Notes: generated by a model not told the origin, from the sequence alone. A stretch of 64,000 nucleotides of DNA from Algoriphagus limi (GCF_024919275.1 NZ_JANWGH010000002.1:744001-808000), one strand, 5' to 3'. Shown: positions 44,291 to 53,164, numbered from the stretch's first letter. Translations and numbers: made by a program.

Positions 44291-45004
44291 ATGGAACCCA
44301 TAGATTTAGAAAAATATAAAGCAGCCTGGAAAAGAGATCCTTATTTTCAAGAGCAAAAGCTCTCTGAAAAAGAAATCACACAATTCGTAAAATCTTCTTC
44401 CAAAAATATTCGGGCTCAATTCAAGTCTGCTTTGATTTTGGATATCATTTTAAAATCCATCCTAATCTTAGCGGTACTCTTTCTTTTCATTTCCCCAATT
44501 GGATCGAACCCTCTTCCATTATTGATTTTTCTAGTCATTTTGATAGGAGGAATGATTATTCAATTTCGGGTTCTAAAGAAGCTACCATTTCTGGATTCAG
44601 AATTAAAAGCGGTCGAGAGTTTGAAGGCTTCAATTGAATTTTATTATCAAGAATATTTGAAAACCTTGTACGTAAGCGCTTCAACAAGCACCATGGTTTT
44701 CTTAATCGGCTCCTATTTCTATTTGCTGCACAAGTATGGTCAAGTTCCAGCTTTCGAATGGGACGATTATGTGGTTTTTGGAATCGGGATTTTGCTCAGT
44801 TTTGGAATCAGTTTTTTCTCTCAGCGAAAATTCAATCAATTCAAAATCAATCAATTGGAAGAATGCTTGAATGATGCGGGGGAAATCGAGGTGGATGAAT
44901 CTTACATTCAAAACCATCGGTCAGATCGGAAAATGCATCTCCTGATTTTTGGGATAGTATTCATACTGGGCCTAGCCTTATTTCTGTATTTAATATTCAA
45001 ATAA
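44291..45004 (+). CDS. Membrane protein downstream of ECF sigma, candidate anti-sigma
   Basis: A 237-residue integral membrane protein with a cytoplasmic N-terminus of about 45 charged residues (MEPIDLEKYKAAWKRDP), then about five helices (45-65, 72-90, 130-148, 160-177, 215-236). The start is 1 nt after the ECF stop. The N-terminal soluble segment before the first helix is the size and charge expected of a small anti-sigma domain, but no ZAS zinc motif (HxxxCxxC) is present. The role is inferred from gene order. Confidence 0.7.
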   Translation: MEPIDLEKYKAAWKRDPYFQEQKLSEKEITQFVKSSSKNIRAQFKSALILDIILKSILILAVLFLFISPIGSNPLPLLIFLVILIGGMIIQFRVLKKLPFLDSELKAVESLKASIEFYYQEYLKTLYVSASTSTMVFLIGSYFYLLHKYGQVPAFEWDDYVVFGIGILLSFGISFFSQRKFNQFKINQLEECLNDAGEIEVDESYIQNHRSDRKMHLLIFGIVFILGLALFLYLIFK

Positions 45005-45019
45005 ACCTAATCCCTCAAG

Positions 45020-45214
45020 ATGGAATCAAAACAAAAAATTAGCTGGAATGTCATTCGGACTATCCTTTTTATTACGATCGGGTTAATGAATACTGTTTTT
45101 GTAAAAGCGGAGGATGTGGGGAGTTTTAAAAATTACCTTGGCTATGCTTTGTTGGTTCTGGGCTTGATAGATGCCTTTTTTCTTATTCGTTCAAAACTCA
45201 AAAAAGCTAATTAA
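45020..45214 (+). CDS. Small two-helix membrane protein ending the ECF operon
   Basis: A 64-residue protein with two hydrophobic helices (about 10-26 and 39-56) and a basic C-terminus (RSKLKKAN). The gene starts 15 nt after the candidate anti-sigma. Not recognised as a known family. Spacing suggests it is the fourth gene of the ECF operon. Confidence 0.6.
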   Translation: MESKQKISWNVIRTILFITIGLMNTVFVKAEDVGSFKNYLGYALLVLGLIDAFFLIRSKLKKAN

Positions 45215-45324
45215 TTATAGTCTTTGGAATCTTTTCAGCTTAGTTTTTCTAGATTCTGAAATCTTTTCAAAAAAAGTCATCTTTGGTATCTTCTTCCGGG
45301 TCGGAGGAAAGCAGTTGGATCAAT

Positions 45325-45876
45325 ATGGAAAAAAGAAATAAAGTCTACATCGGAACCAGTTTAGACGGATTTATTGCAGATAAAGAAGGAGGGCTTGATT
45401 GGTTGGATTCCATTCCAAATACAGACCAGATTGACATGGGATATGGAGCTTTTATGGCTCAAGTTGATGCTTTGGTGATGGGAAGAAATACCTTCGATAC
45501 TGTATGTGGATTTGATATTGATTGGCCTTATGATAAACCTGTTTTTGTATTAAGTCATACTTTGAAACAGGTTCCTGAGTCTTTACAAGACAAGGTCCAA
45601 ATAGTCTGTGGATCACTCCAAGAGGTTCTTGAAGAGATCCGTAGACAAGGGTATAGGCGATTATATATCGATGGAGGAAAGACGATTCAAAGTTTTTTGA
45701 GGGAAGATTTAATCGATGAAATGACCATTACCACTATACCAATTCTTCTGGGCTCGGGGATTCCTTTGTTTGGAGAACTGGAGAAACCTCTGCTTTTTGA
45801 ATGTCTCTCTTCTCAGATTTTTCTAGGAAAAATTGTTCAGAGCCATTATGTCAGAAAAAGACATTCTGAATTTTAA
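45325..45876 (+). CDS. Dihydrofolate reductase-family protein (RibD C-terminal-like)
   Basis: A 183-residue protein of the RibD_C/DHFR-like superfamily (YyaP/YwjB type), which are NADPH-binding reductases of uncertain substrate. Features are KVYIGTSLDGFIADKEGGLDWL at the start, MGRNTFDTV, KPVFVLSHT and RLYIDGGKTIQSFL for cofactor binding, and TTIPILLGSGIPLF near the end. ATG at 45325 is used because the conserved fold begins at residue 5; the frame runs back to 45283 without a suitable start. Confidence 0.9.
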   Translation: MEKRNKVYIGTSLDGFIADKEGGLDWLDSIPNTDQIDMGYGAFMAQVDALVMGRNTFDTVCGFDIDWPYDKPVFVLSHTLKQVPESLQDKVQIVCGSLQEVLEEIRRQGYRRLYIDGGKTIQSFLREDLIDEMTITTIPILLGSGIPLFGELEKPLLFECLSSQIFLGKIVQSHYVRKRHSEF

Positions 45877-45895
45877 AACACCAGATTGAGTAAGT

Positions 45896-47020
45896 TTACT
45901 TTTTGCTCAGGTGTTTGAAAACTTCCAAATACTGCTCAGTGACATAATCCCAGTTGTATTTTTGAGTGAGTCCGTATCGAGCTGTTTTTCGTAAGTTTTC
46001 CAACTCTCCAGGATTCTTTTCAGCCATTTCTACCAATTCCTTCACCGAGTTTTCATTCTTCTCAAAATACCAGCCATGCTTCCCGTTTTGTAGCATTTCT
46101 TGGTTGAAAGGGGTATTCAGCGCTAAAATAGCACAGCCATAGCCCAAGGCTTTGAGCATGGCTGGATTGGTGCCTCCATATTCATGTCCATGAAAATAGG
46201 CGTAGCAATGCGAATATAAAGCCGCCAGTTCCATAGGGTCTGTTACATAGCCAGTGAATAGCAGTCTTGGATCCTGAATTTCCTTAAGTCTATTTGCCCA
46301 AGCATCTTGGTAAGGCACATCTCCTACTACAACTAATTTCCGATTGGAATCGGATTTTAAAAAACCTTCGATTATCAGATCCGCATTGTTATCAGGCACT
46401 AACCTACCGACGATCAAATAATAGTCACGGCTATCGAGGAGCCATCTGGAAAGTGGTTCTGGAGAAACTGATTCTTTTGGATTAGCACCGTAGGCAATGA
46501 CCACAGAATCCTTGTTGAATAGCTCCAAATAAACCCTTCTCATCTCATCGGAATCGTTGATGATTTGATCGTAAAATTTGGTTGCCAATTTGGAGGCCCA
46601 ATAAAAATACTTGGCTCCAAGTCCTTTCCATTTCGGGCGAAGCCATTCCAATCCATCCACGTTGATGGCTGTGGGTTTGCCAAAAAGACGAGCCAAAAGT
46701 CCAAAAGGTCCATTACCCGAATTGACTACAAAAATCACATCCACATCTGAGAAGCAGGCGTGGATCATGGAAAAAAAGGTATGGGTCAACTGAGTCAGGC
46801 TCTTCGATTCAATAGCCGGGGTATAAATGCACTCGATTCCATTAACCCAACGTGGTTTTTCAGGGAAAAGAGCACGGTGATTGTAGACTCGAATGTGCAC
46901 TCCTTTAGCAACCAGGCGCTCTCCCAATTCCTTAATCATGGTATCATAGCCACCATAGACATAAGGATAGCCTTTCGCTCCCATGATGGCAACTTTCAGC
47001 TTCTTTTCAGATGTTGCCAT
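45896..47020 (-). CDS. DUF1972/GT4-type glycosyltransferase (rhamnosyltransferase-like)
   Basis: A 374-residue GT-B enzyme. Its N-terminus (KVAIMGAKGYPYVYGGYDTMIKEL) matches the DUF1972 domain of capsule rhamnosyltransferases such as WchF/Cps2T; IVGRLVPDNNADLII and HEYGGTNPAMLKALGYGCAIL form the donor domain. Last gene of the minus-strand glycan operon. The start overlaps the end of the upstream GT4 by 25 nt. A rhamnosyl or glucosyl activity is suggested by the family only. Confidence 0.87.
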   Translation of the reverse strand: MATSEKKLKVAIMGAKGYPYVYGGYDTMIKELGERLVAKGVHIRVYNHRALFPEKPRWVNGIECIYTPAIESKSLTQLTHTFFSMIHACFSDVDVIFVVNSGNGPFGLLARLFGKPTAINVDGLEWLRPKWKGLGAKYFYWASKLATKFYDQIINDSDEMRRVYLELFNKDSVVIAYGANPKESVSPEPLSRWLLDSRDYYLIVGRLVPDNNADLIIEGFLKSDSNRKLVVVGDVPYQDAWANRLKEIQDPRLLFTGYVTDPMELAALYSHCYAYFHGHEYGGTNPAMLKALGYGCAILALNTPFNQEMLQNGKHGWYFEKNENSVKELVEMAEKNPGELENLRKTARYGLTQKYNWDYVTEQYLEVFKHLSKK

Positions 47021-48156
47021 AAGTGGTTTTTGATATTTTCTTTAAAAGCTTCCAAACTAAACTCCTTCAATACTCGGTCCTGACCAGCTTTCCCCATTTT
47101 TTCACGAAGATTTTTATCTTCGATTAGCTGATTTAGGGCTTTTATTCCCTGATTCACATCTCCAATAGGGATCAAAAACCCTGTTTTTCCTTCCTCTACC
47201 ATTTCAACAGCTCCCCCGCTTTTTGTGGCGACTATGGGTTTTCCGGCGGCCATAGCTTCCAAAATAACAGTAGGAAAAGAGTCCGGTAAAACCGAAGGCA
47301 AGACAAAAATATCCAAAGAGGCCATGATTTGGGGAATATCTTCCCGAAATCCCAAATAAGAAACTTTTGCGCTCAATCCATCCTTCTCAATTTTTTGAAG
47401 AAGTTCTTCGAGAATTGGTTCATAGCCAGGAAAAGGATCGCCCACCAAAACAAAATGAAGGTTAGAATTCTTCGAAATCAACTCTTGAGTCATTTCTAGG
47501 AAAAAACCTTGCCCCTTTCCGGGATTAATCCTTCCTACCATTCCAATCAAAATTTGATCGGGGGATAATCCCAATTCCTCTCGGAGGGTAGGTTTTGCAT
47601 TTAAATAGGGCTCATAGGGAATCCCGTTATAAATGACGCTTAGCTTGGCTTTCTTGAGTTTGGATTGCCAGTGATTTCCTACCGATTTTGAAACTGCAAT
47701 TGGATGTGGTGTAGTGGAGTCCAGCATTTTGGAAAGCCACCAAACAAGAGGTTTTGGCCCTAGCAGTATTTCATGGATATGCCAAGTATGGGGAATTTGC
47801 TTCTTCTTCGCCCAATAAGCACCAATTACCACCGCAAGCGTATTGGAGAAGACAAGTTCGAATTGGTAGCTTTGATGGAGTTTTGTCAGAAAATTAAAAG
47901 CTTCACGATTTTTCTGAGCTCTATTGAAAAGCCCCCAAGGGCTAAGGTATTTCCTTCTTAAAATCCCGAGATTTTGAATAAAAACAGGGACTTCTTCCTT
48001 TTCCAAGAGACTTTGAATAGGGCCTTCGTTGGTGAGCACAACTATCGGACGAAATCCTTCCTCTTGATAAACACGCAAGACTTGCAGGAAAATCTTTCCT
48101 GAGCCATAGAGCTCTGATGAACTTTGAAGAAAAAGGATATTTCGGGAATCAGACAT
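46996..48156 (-). CDS. Glycosyltransferase family 4
   Basis: A 386-residue GT4 enzyme. LYGSGKIFLQVLRVYQEEGF is the acceptor-side start, PLVWWLSKMLDSTTPHPIAVSKSV a membrane-association-type linker, and GMVGRINPGKGQGFFLEM with DIFVLPSVLPDSFPTVILEAMAAGKPIV the donor domain, including the EX7E-like motif. Its 5' end overlaps the methyltransferase gene by 8 nt and its 3' end overlaps the next GT by 25 nt, so the operon is translationally coupled. Sugar specificity unknown. Confidence 0.9.
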   Translation of the reverse strand: MSDSRNILFLQSSSELYGSGKIFLQVLRVYQEEGFRPIVVLTNEGPIQSLLEKEEVPVFIQNLGILRRKYLSPWGLFNRAQKNREAFNFLTKLHQSYQFELVFSNTLAVVIGAYWAKKKQIPHTWHIHEILLGPKPLVWWLSKMLDSTTPHPIAVSKSVGNHWQSKLKKAKLSVIYNGIPYEPYLNAKPTLREELGLSPDQILIGMVGRINPGKGQGFFLEMTQELISKNSNLHFVLVGDPFPGYEPILEELLQKIEKDGLSAKVSYLGFREDIPQIMASLDIFVLPSVLPDSFPTVILEAMAAGKPIVATKSGGAVEMVEEGKTGFLIPIGDVNQGIKALNQLIEDKNLREKMGKAGQDRVLKEFSLEAFKENIKNHLWQHLKRS

Positions 48157-49045
48157 TTCGTTGGAAATAAAGCCCTACTATTCCTGATTTTCCAAAAAAA
48201 GTGGAAATAAACTCAATCACCCAGGCAAAAGGCAGAGCCAAAGCTAGCATGACCAATAGACCAAGTGATTTCTTTCGCTTGAGTCGAAGAATGATATTGT
48301 CCCGAAAACCTATTTGGGAAAGCAAGACTTGAAGCATCCCCAAAACGCCCAAATGAATGGAAAAACTCCTTGAACCAACAGCCACAAATCCCATTTTTGC
48401 CAGTTCTTTTTTTAGTCCCTCTTCAGTCCAATGTGTTAAATGTTTGGGAATATCCCAATGCATCCATAGTTTCTCGCCAAACCTAGCCTGCCAGGAGTTG
48501 GATCTCGGAACTTCAATGTAAAGAATTCCCTTTTCAGCCAAATTTTCCTGTAGCAATTCCTTCAGCGTAGCGATGGGTCTTGGCAAGTGTTCAAGCACAT
48601 GATTCAGGGTAATCAGGTCATATTTTTTCTCGCCAATGAGTCCAGTTTCATAAAATTGATTCAAGACTTTCACCCCGTACTTTTCCTGGGCAAAATCCGC
48701 TCTTGCTTTTTCTGTTTCTATTCCGATGCCTTCCCATCTCAATTTTTTGGCTACGGCTAGAAACTGACCTTTACCTGAGCCAAAGTCCAATAAGCGTATG
48801 GCCGTTGGATTCATTTTTTTGGCACCGATTAGGATTTTTCTAGCCTCTCTAAAAATGATCTTTTCAAAAATAGATTGTCGATTGTCCACAATTTGATAGA
48901 CCTCATCCCGATAAAGGGATCCTTCATCTATTTCTTCCGGAATCCAAGTCCAGCTAACTCCACAATTGGAGCAAGAAATAATCGAAAAAGGGATTGGGTT
49001 TGATTGGGGAGTAGAATGACAGACCGGACAGGAGATTTGCCGCAT
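48149..49045 (-). CDS. SAM methyltransferase with N-terminal zinc ribbon
   Basis: A 298-residue protein. The N-terminal zinc ribbon uses CPVC (6-9) and CSNC (25-28). The class I methyltransferase core has LDFGSGKGQFL (motif I) and LITLNHVLEHLPRP (motif IV), then EKGILYIEVPR. Two C-terminal hydrophobic segments (about 228-240 and 258-277) suggest membrane association. Such proteins occur in LPS/O-antigen clusters, where they methylate sugars. Between two GT4 genes, 3 nt after one and overlapping the other by 8 nt. Confidence 0.87.
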   Translation of the reverse strand: MRQISCPVCHSTPQSNPIPFSIISCSNCGVSWTWIPEEIDEGSLYRDEVYQIVDNRQSIFEKIIFREARKILIGAKKMNPTAIRLLDFGSGKGQFLAVAKKLRWEGIGIETEKARADFAQEKYGVKVLNQFYETGLIGEKKYDLITLNHVLEHLPRPIATLKELLQENLAEKGILYIEVPRSNSWQARFGEKLWMHWDIPKHLTHWTEEGLKKELAKMGFVAVGSRSFSIHLGVLGMLQVLLSQIGFRDNIILRLKRKKSLGLLVMLALALPFAWVIEFISTFFGKSGIVGLYFQRNV

Positions 49046-49048
49046 GGT

Positions 49049-50173
49049 TTACTTACCGGGATTCAGAATAACCTGATGAAAAGCTTCGATGAATTTTTTT
49101 GCCGAAAAGTCCTCAGCCCTCTTTTTTCCTTTTTCAATCAATTGGGCCCGCAGGTCATTTTCTTGACTCAAAAGTATCATTTTTTTAGTCAAGTCTTCCA
49201 AACTTCCGGTTTGGAAAGGCATTCCAGCTCCATTTGCTACCTCTAGAAGGGCTTCCTGATCGGAATGAATTACTGGTACTCCAAAACCCATGGATTCAAC
49301 AATTGGGATTCCAAAACCCTCATTTTGCGAAGGAAAGACATAGGCAAATGCTTGAGAATACAAAGCTTTGATTGCTCCATCGCTTACATAGCCGGGAAGA
49401 ATCACTTGATTTTCCAATTGAAGGTCTTCCACCAGTTTTTGTACAATGGGAAAATCATCCATTTGCTTGCTTTGACCAGCTCCTCCAGCTAAAACCAACT
49501 TTTTGTCAGATCCAGTTTGAGTCAAAAATTCTGAATAGGCTTTGACAAGTAAAGGCAGGTTTTTTCGACGATCGAAAGTCCCTATGTGAAGAAAATAGCC
49601 CTCTTTTTCTAGCTGATGATTTTTTAAAATGGTTGGCTCAATGGGATCATGAAGCATTTTTGGGGCTTGGTAGATGACATTGATCGGCCAATCATTGCCC
49701 AAATATTGAATCAGTGATTTTTTGGAATAGTAAGTAGTGGTGATAATTTCTGTATTCTCTTTAAGTCCTTTTGCAATCAGGTTAAGAAAGTACTTCCGCC
49801 ACCACTTTGGGTAATTTTGAGGCATTTGCCAAAAAAATGCATCGTGGAAAACAGTAAGCCTACGACAGTTCAGCGATGCCGCAGGTGAAACAAAATCCGG
49901 ACAAATTAGGACATCGGGCTTATGTTTTTTTACCAAATCGGGAAGTTGGAATTCTTTCCACCTCAGGTAGTCCAAATGGTAATTCAGTCGTTGAATCTTG
50001 GATTGAGGGAATTTGTAATTATTGTCTGCTGCTTGTTTTTCGGGCTCATGCGTAAATATCCAATGTACGTCGGGATGGCTATACCTTCTCGCGGCTTTTG
50101 CCAGTTCCATCATATAGGTTTTGATCCCTGAGGTGGCGACGTTTAAATATTGGAGGTCAAGCAGGACATTCAT
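49049..50173 (-). CDS. Glycosyltransferase family 4 (first gene of minus-strand glycan operon)
   Basis: A 374-residue GT4 enzyme. It has LQYLNVATSGIKTYMMELAKAA at the start, GTFDRRKNLPLLVKAY and FVFPSQNEGFGIPIVESMGFGVPVI, with EGFGIPIVE as the EX7E motif. This donor domain resembles mannosyl- and rhamnosyltransferases (WbdA/MtfB-like). First gene of the four-gene operon 50173-45896, 90 nt after an unrelated gene on the same strand. Confidence 0.92.
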   Translation of the reverse strand: MNVLLDLQYLNVATSGIKTYMMELAKAARRYSHPDVHWIFTHEPEKQAADNNYKFPQSKIQRLNYHLDYLRWKEFQLPDLVKKHKPDVLICPDFVSPAASLNCRRLTVFHDAFFWQMPQNYPKWWRKYFLNLIAKGLKENTEIITTTYYSKKSLIQYLGNDWPINVIYQAPKMLHDPIEPTILKNHQLEKEGYFLHIGTFDRRKNLPLLVKAYSEFLTQTGSDKKLVLAGGAGQSKQMDDFPIVQKLVEDLQLENQVILPGYVSDGAIKALYSQAFAYVFPSQNEGFGIPIVESMGFGVPVIHSDQEALLEVANGAGMPFQTGSLEDLTKKMILLSQENDLRAQLIEKGKKRAEDFSAKKFIEAFHQVILNPGK

Positions 50174-50263
50174 GCCCGCTCAATTTCAGTATTTTTTTCA
50201 AGGGGAGAAACCTTCTTCACTAAAATTTGTGGAGGCTTCAATTTTTGGAAATGGGAAAAATTA

Positions 50264-50767
50264 TCAGCTAGCCTTTAACTTCAATTCTCCATGTCGTTTG
50301 ATCACCCGAATTCCGAAATGCTGATTGATAAAAGCTTTGCAGTGATTTTCAGCCCATTCGGCACGGGATTCAGTATCGTAAAGAATGGTCATCCGAAGCA
50401 TGGTTTTGACATAAGGCTCGTATTGACCCAAATCCCGTACGTATTGGATAAAGGTTTTTTCCCAGTCCTCTTTGAACTTGTCAAAGTGTGACTTTCCATC
50501 AAAAAGCAATTCCAACTGATTGTCTCCATTCACATAGCGGTACACTCCGCATAGCTGACGGTAAATCATTCGAATCCTATCCATGGGAAATTCGAAATTA
50601 TCCAAAATGGCTGCATAGGTAGAATCCATCAATTGCAGCGGATTGTAAAGGTAGGTGTAGGAGCGCTTGAGCTCATAAACCATTTGCTCCAAAAGCTCTT
50701 CCTCCATGGCAAATTGTGCCTGACGGAGGATGTAGTTTTTGTCTAAAGGGAAAAGCTTTTGGATCAT
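50264..50767 (-). CDS. Conserved-looking soluble protein of unknown function
   Basis: A 167-residue, highly charged, mostly helical protein without signal peptide or membrane helix. No motif recognised; many aromatic residues lie in the first half (YELKRSYTYLYNPLQLMDSTY). It has a clean start and stop and good codon use, with 102 nt to the LOG gene upstream and 90 nt to the glycan operon downstream, so it may be its own unit. Confidence 0.65.
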   Translation of the reverse strand: MIQKLFPLDKNYILRQAQFAMEEELLEQMVYELKRSYTYLYNPLQLMDSTYAAILDNFEFPMDRIRMIYRQLCGVYRYVNGDNQLELLFDGKSHFDKFKEDWEKTFIQYVRDLGQYEPYVKTMLRMTILYDTESRAEWAENHCKAFINQHFGIRVIKRHGELKLKAS

Positions 50768-50869
50768 GATAAAAAGAATTGTAGCAAAAATAGAAAAAAT
50801 CCACTTATCAGTGAAATCTCCCGGTTAATTGGCGTGGTTTTGCCAAATATTATTTTAAGAAATTCCAAA

Positions 50870-51433
50870 TCACCAATCCGATGGTCTCCTGGCTTGGTAT
50901 GCAGCCATTCTATCCAATAACTCAGCTGGATCATCTGAAATAATCACTAATTCTTCCTGCTCCGGATACAAAAAACCTTGGTCTTTTGCATGCTTGAGAA
51001 AGTCAATCAGTTTATCGAAATATCCATTCACATTATACAGCCCCAAAGGCTTTTGAATGTAGTGTAGCTGATTCAAGGTCATGATTTCAAAGAGTTCCTC
51101 TAAGGTCCCGATTCCTCCTGGCATAGCAATAAATCCATCTCCGCGTTCTGCCATGAGCCATTTTCGGTCCCGCATCGTCTCTACAATAATTAATTCCGTG
51201 CATCCATTATGCGCTACTTCCCGATCCACGAGTTTTTGTGGGATTACTCCTAAAACCTCCTGTCCGGCGGCCAGCATTTCATCAGCGATCACACCCATGA
51301 GTCCGACACGTCCTGCTCCGTATACTAGGGACAAATCTCTTCGGATCATTTCCTGAGCCAATGCCTTTGCTCCTGCTTCGAATGCAGGTGAATTTCCTTT
51401 TCTTGATCCGCAATAAATGGTAATCTTTTTCAT
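50870..51433 (-). CDS. LOG family nucleotide phosphoribohydrolase
   Basis: A 187-residue member of the LOG/TIGR00730 family, which releases the base from cytokinin-type or purine nucleoside 5'-monophosphates. The hallmark MRDRK and PGGIGTLEEL motifs are present, along with VYGAGRVGLMGVIAD. ATG at 51433 (MKKITIYCGSRKG) matches the family start; the longer open frame to 51574 overlaps the divergent rdgB start and is rejected. Divergent from rdgB by 109 nt. Confidence 0.92.
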   Translation of the reverse strand: MKKITIYCGSRKGNSPAFEAGAKALAQEMIRRDLSLVYGAGRVGLMGVIADEMLAAGQEVLGVIPQKLVDREVAHNGCTELIIVETMRDRKWLMAERGDGFIAMPGGIGTLEELFEIMTLNQLHYIQKPLGLYNVNGYFDKLIDFLKHAKDQGFLYPEQEELVIISDDPAELLDRMAAYQARRPSDW

Positions 51434-51531
51434 GATTGGGTATAAAAAATGAATGGTTAAGATAGCCGATTGATCAGGATTGGCAATGCCTATTTCCAAA
51501 AAGGCTTCAGATTTTTTCCCTTGGATTTTTC

Positions 51532-51539
51532 TAATTTTG
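51532..51539 (+). promoter_or_regulatory. Promoter -7 box directly before rdgB
   Basis: TAATTTTG matches TAnnTTTG exactly and ends only 3 nt before the ATG of rdgB. Transcription would start at or next to the A of ATG, implying a leaderless mRNA. The -33 region is weak. Confidence 0.5.
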
Positions 51540-51542
51540 GGG

Positions 51543-52124
51543 ATGAAAATTTGCTTCGCTACCAATAATCCCAAGAAAATTGAAGAGGTGAAGGCGGCCT
51601 TAGAAGGAGAGGTTGAAATTGTCTCCCTTCGTGAAATTGGCTGTCAGGAAGAATTACCCGAAACAGGAGATACACTCGATCACAATGCATTTCAAAAGGC
51701 CCGATATGTCAAAGAGCACTATGGGGTGGATTGTTTTGCGGATGATACTGGGCTAGAAGTGGAAGCTCTTCAAGGAGCGCCAGGGGTATATTCAGGTCGT
51801 TATGCCGGTGAACCTCGATCTGATGAGCGAAATGTGGATTTGCTTTTGAAGAATCTGGAGGGGAAAACTGATCGAAAAGCTCAGTTTCGAACCGTGATTG
51901 CACTAATTTTAGACGGAAAGGAATATTCCTTCGAGGGAGTTGCGAAAGGTGAAATAATTAATCAACGGAGAGGTTATAAAGGTTTTGGTTATGATCCCGT
52001 TTTTGTTCCAGAAGGGAAGAATGAAACATTTGCAGAGCTGAGTTTGGAGGAAAAAAATAAGATTTCCCACCGTGGAAAGGCTGTAGCTCAATTAGTGGAC
52101 TTTTTAAAGCAGAAAAATTCCTAA
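51543..52124 (+). CDS. rdgB: XTP/dITP diphosphohydrolase
   Basis: RdgB/Ham1 hydrolyses non-canonical purine triphosphates (XTP, ITP, dITP) to monophosphates. The 193-residue protein has the family motifs [67 protein letters not shown] and [13 protein letters not shown] at 51543 gives the normal N-terminus; the upstream in-frame start at 51480 adds 21 unrelated residues. udk follows 22 nt later. Confidence 0.96.
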   Translation: MKICFATNNPKKIEEVKAALEGEVEIVSLREIGCQEELPETGDTLDHNAFQKARYVKEHYGVDCFADDTGLEVEALQGAPGVYSGRYAGEPRSDERNVDLLLKNLEGKTDRKAQFRTVIALILDGKEYSFEGVAKGEIINQRRGYKGFGYDPVFVPEGKNETFAELSLEEKNKISHRGKAVAQLVDFLKQKNS

Positions 52125-52146
52125 ACTTGTGAGCAAATTCAAACTC

Positions 52147-52773
52147 ATGGGCAGGCCATTCATCGTTGGGATTACCGGAGGATCAGCATCTGGCAAAACA
52201 CTTTTCTTGGAAAGACTTTTGGGTAGTTTCAAGCCTGGAGAGGTTTGCCTGATCTCCCAAGACAATTACTACAAACCCCGGCATCTTCAGCCCATCGATG
52301 CTCAAGGCGTCCACAATTTCGACACTCCTCAAAGTATAGATTTCGAGGCTTATGCTGATGATATCCGCAAAATCCAAAAGGGTGAAACGGTATATCGAGA
52401 GGAATATACCTTCAATAACGCAGCGAAAAAGCCTAAAATGCTAGCTTTCGAGCCTGCGCCAGTGATTGTGGTGGAAGGGATTTTTGTGCTATACTATCCT
52501 GAATTGTCTGATTTATTGGATTTGAAGGTTTTCATAGACGCCAAGGATCATATCAAACTGAAAAGGCGGATTATTCGTGATAAAGTAGAGCGAGGCTATG
52601 ACCTTGACGATGTTCTTTATCGCTATGAGATGCATGTGATGCCTACCTATGAAAAGTACATCAAGCCTTTTAAGAATGATGCGGATTTGATCATTCCAAA
52701 CAATGATAATTTCGATATGGGCCTAGAAGTCATCCGAACTTACCTTCGAGCCAAATCCTTTCAAAGGCCTTGA
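52147..52773 (+). CDS. udk: Uridine kinase
   Basis: Udk phosphorylates uridine and cytidine to UMP and CMP. The 208-residue protein has the P-loop GITGGSASGKT at residues 8-18, the SQDNYYKPR and NFDTPQSIDFE substrate motifs, VVEGIFVLYYPEL and the RRIIRD lid region. ATG at 52147 yields MGRPFIVGITGG, the usual Udk start; a GTG at 52129 would add six residues. Follows rdgB closely, so a pyrimidine/nucleotide salvage operon is likely. Confidence 0.93.
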   Translation: MGRPFIVGITGGSASGKTLFLERLLGSFKPGEVCLISQDNYYKPRHLQPIDAQGVHNFDTPQSIDFEAYADDIRKIQKGETVYREEYTFNNAAKKPKMLAFEPAPVIVVEGIFVLYYPELSDLLDLKVFIDAKDHIKLKRRIIRDKVERGYDLDDVLYRYEMHVMPTYEKYIKPFKNDADLIIPNNDNFDMGLEVIRTYLRAKSFQRP

Positions 52774-52777
52774 TTAG

Positions 52778-52810
52778 TTGGTTTTTGCATAAAAATTATT
52801 TCTATATTTG
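52778..52810 (+). promoter_or_regulatory. Promoter before the orphan membrane protein and secDF
   Basis: TTG (52778-52780), 22 nt, then TATATTTG (52803-52810), an exact TAnnTTTG box. The ATG at 52817 follows after 6 nt, so the mRNA leader would be only about 2 nt. Confidence 0.6.
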
Positions 52811-52816
52811 CCCTCC

Positions 52817-53164
52817 ATGAAACAAAAAAGCAATAAAAACAAACTTTGGCAGCGAAGACTAACCCTAGTCTTGGCCATGTTGTTGTGCTTCTTTGTGGCT
52901 TCTGTGGAGTATGTAGCAGAGCAAGAGCCGGTAAAAGTTGAGAATCACCAAAATCCTGATTCTGGAGACTTTACTGTGCTAAGTATGGCTGTGGATGCTG
53001 TAGTGCCATTTGCTGTACAGGTTACCCAGACAGCTCTCTATTTTATTTATGACATAATCAGTTTTGAGCCACGCACTTTTGTGGTTTCGGCTGTCACCGT
53101 TCCTCATTACAATCAACTGGTTCAGATACTTTTCGAACGGATCATATCAACCCAAGGGCCCTAG
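52817..53164 (+). CDS. Small membrane protein of unknown function upstream of secDF
   Basis: A 115-residue protein with a basic N-terminus (KQKSNKNKLWQRR), one strong helix (about 15-30) and a weaker hydrophobic stretch (about 62-82), then a C-terminal tail. No family recognised. ATG at 52817 is used; a TTG at 52808 lies within the -7 box and is rejected. It is 94 nt upstream of secDF on the same strand. Confidence 0.65.
   Translation: MKQKSNKNKLWQRRLTLVLAMLLCFFVASVEYVAEQEPVKVENHQNPDSGDFTVLSMAVDAVVPFAVQVTQTALYFIYDIISFEPRTFVVSAVTVPHYNQLVQILFERIISTQGP

Noticed and set aside
45228..45269. Direct repeat AATCTTTTCA spaced 32 nt apart
   Set aside because: Short, AT-rich and with no associated element; likely chance.
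51434..51574. Longer N-terminus for the LOG family gene
   Set aside because: It would overlap the rdgB start region and precedes the family-typical start MKKITIYCGSRKG at 51433.
52808..52816. TTG start for the gene upstream of secDF
   Set aside because: It lies inside the -7 promoter box; ATG 52817 is used.
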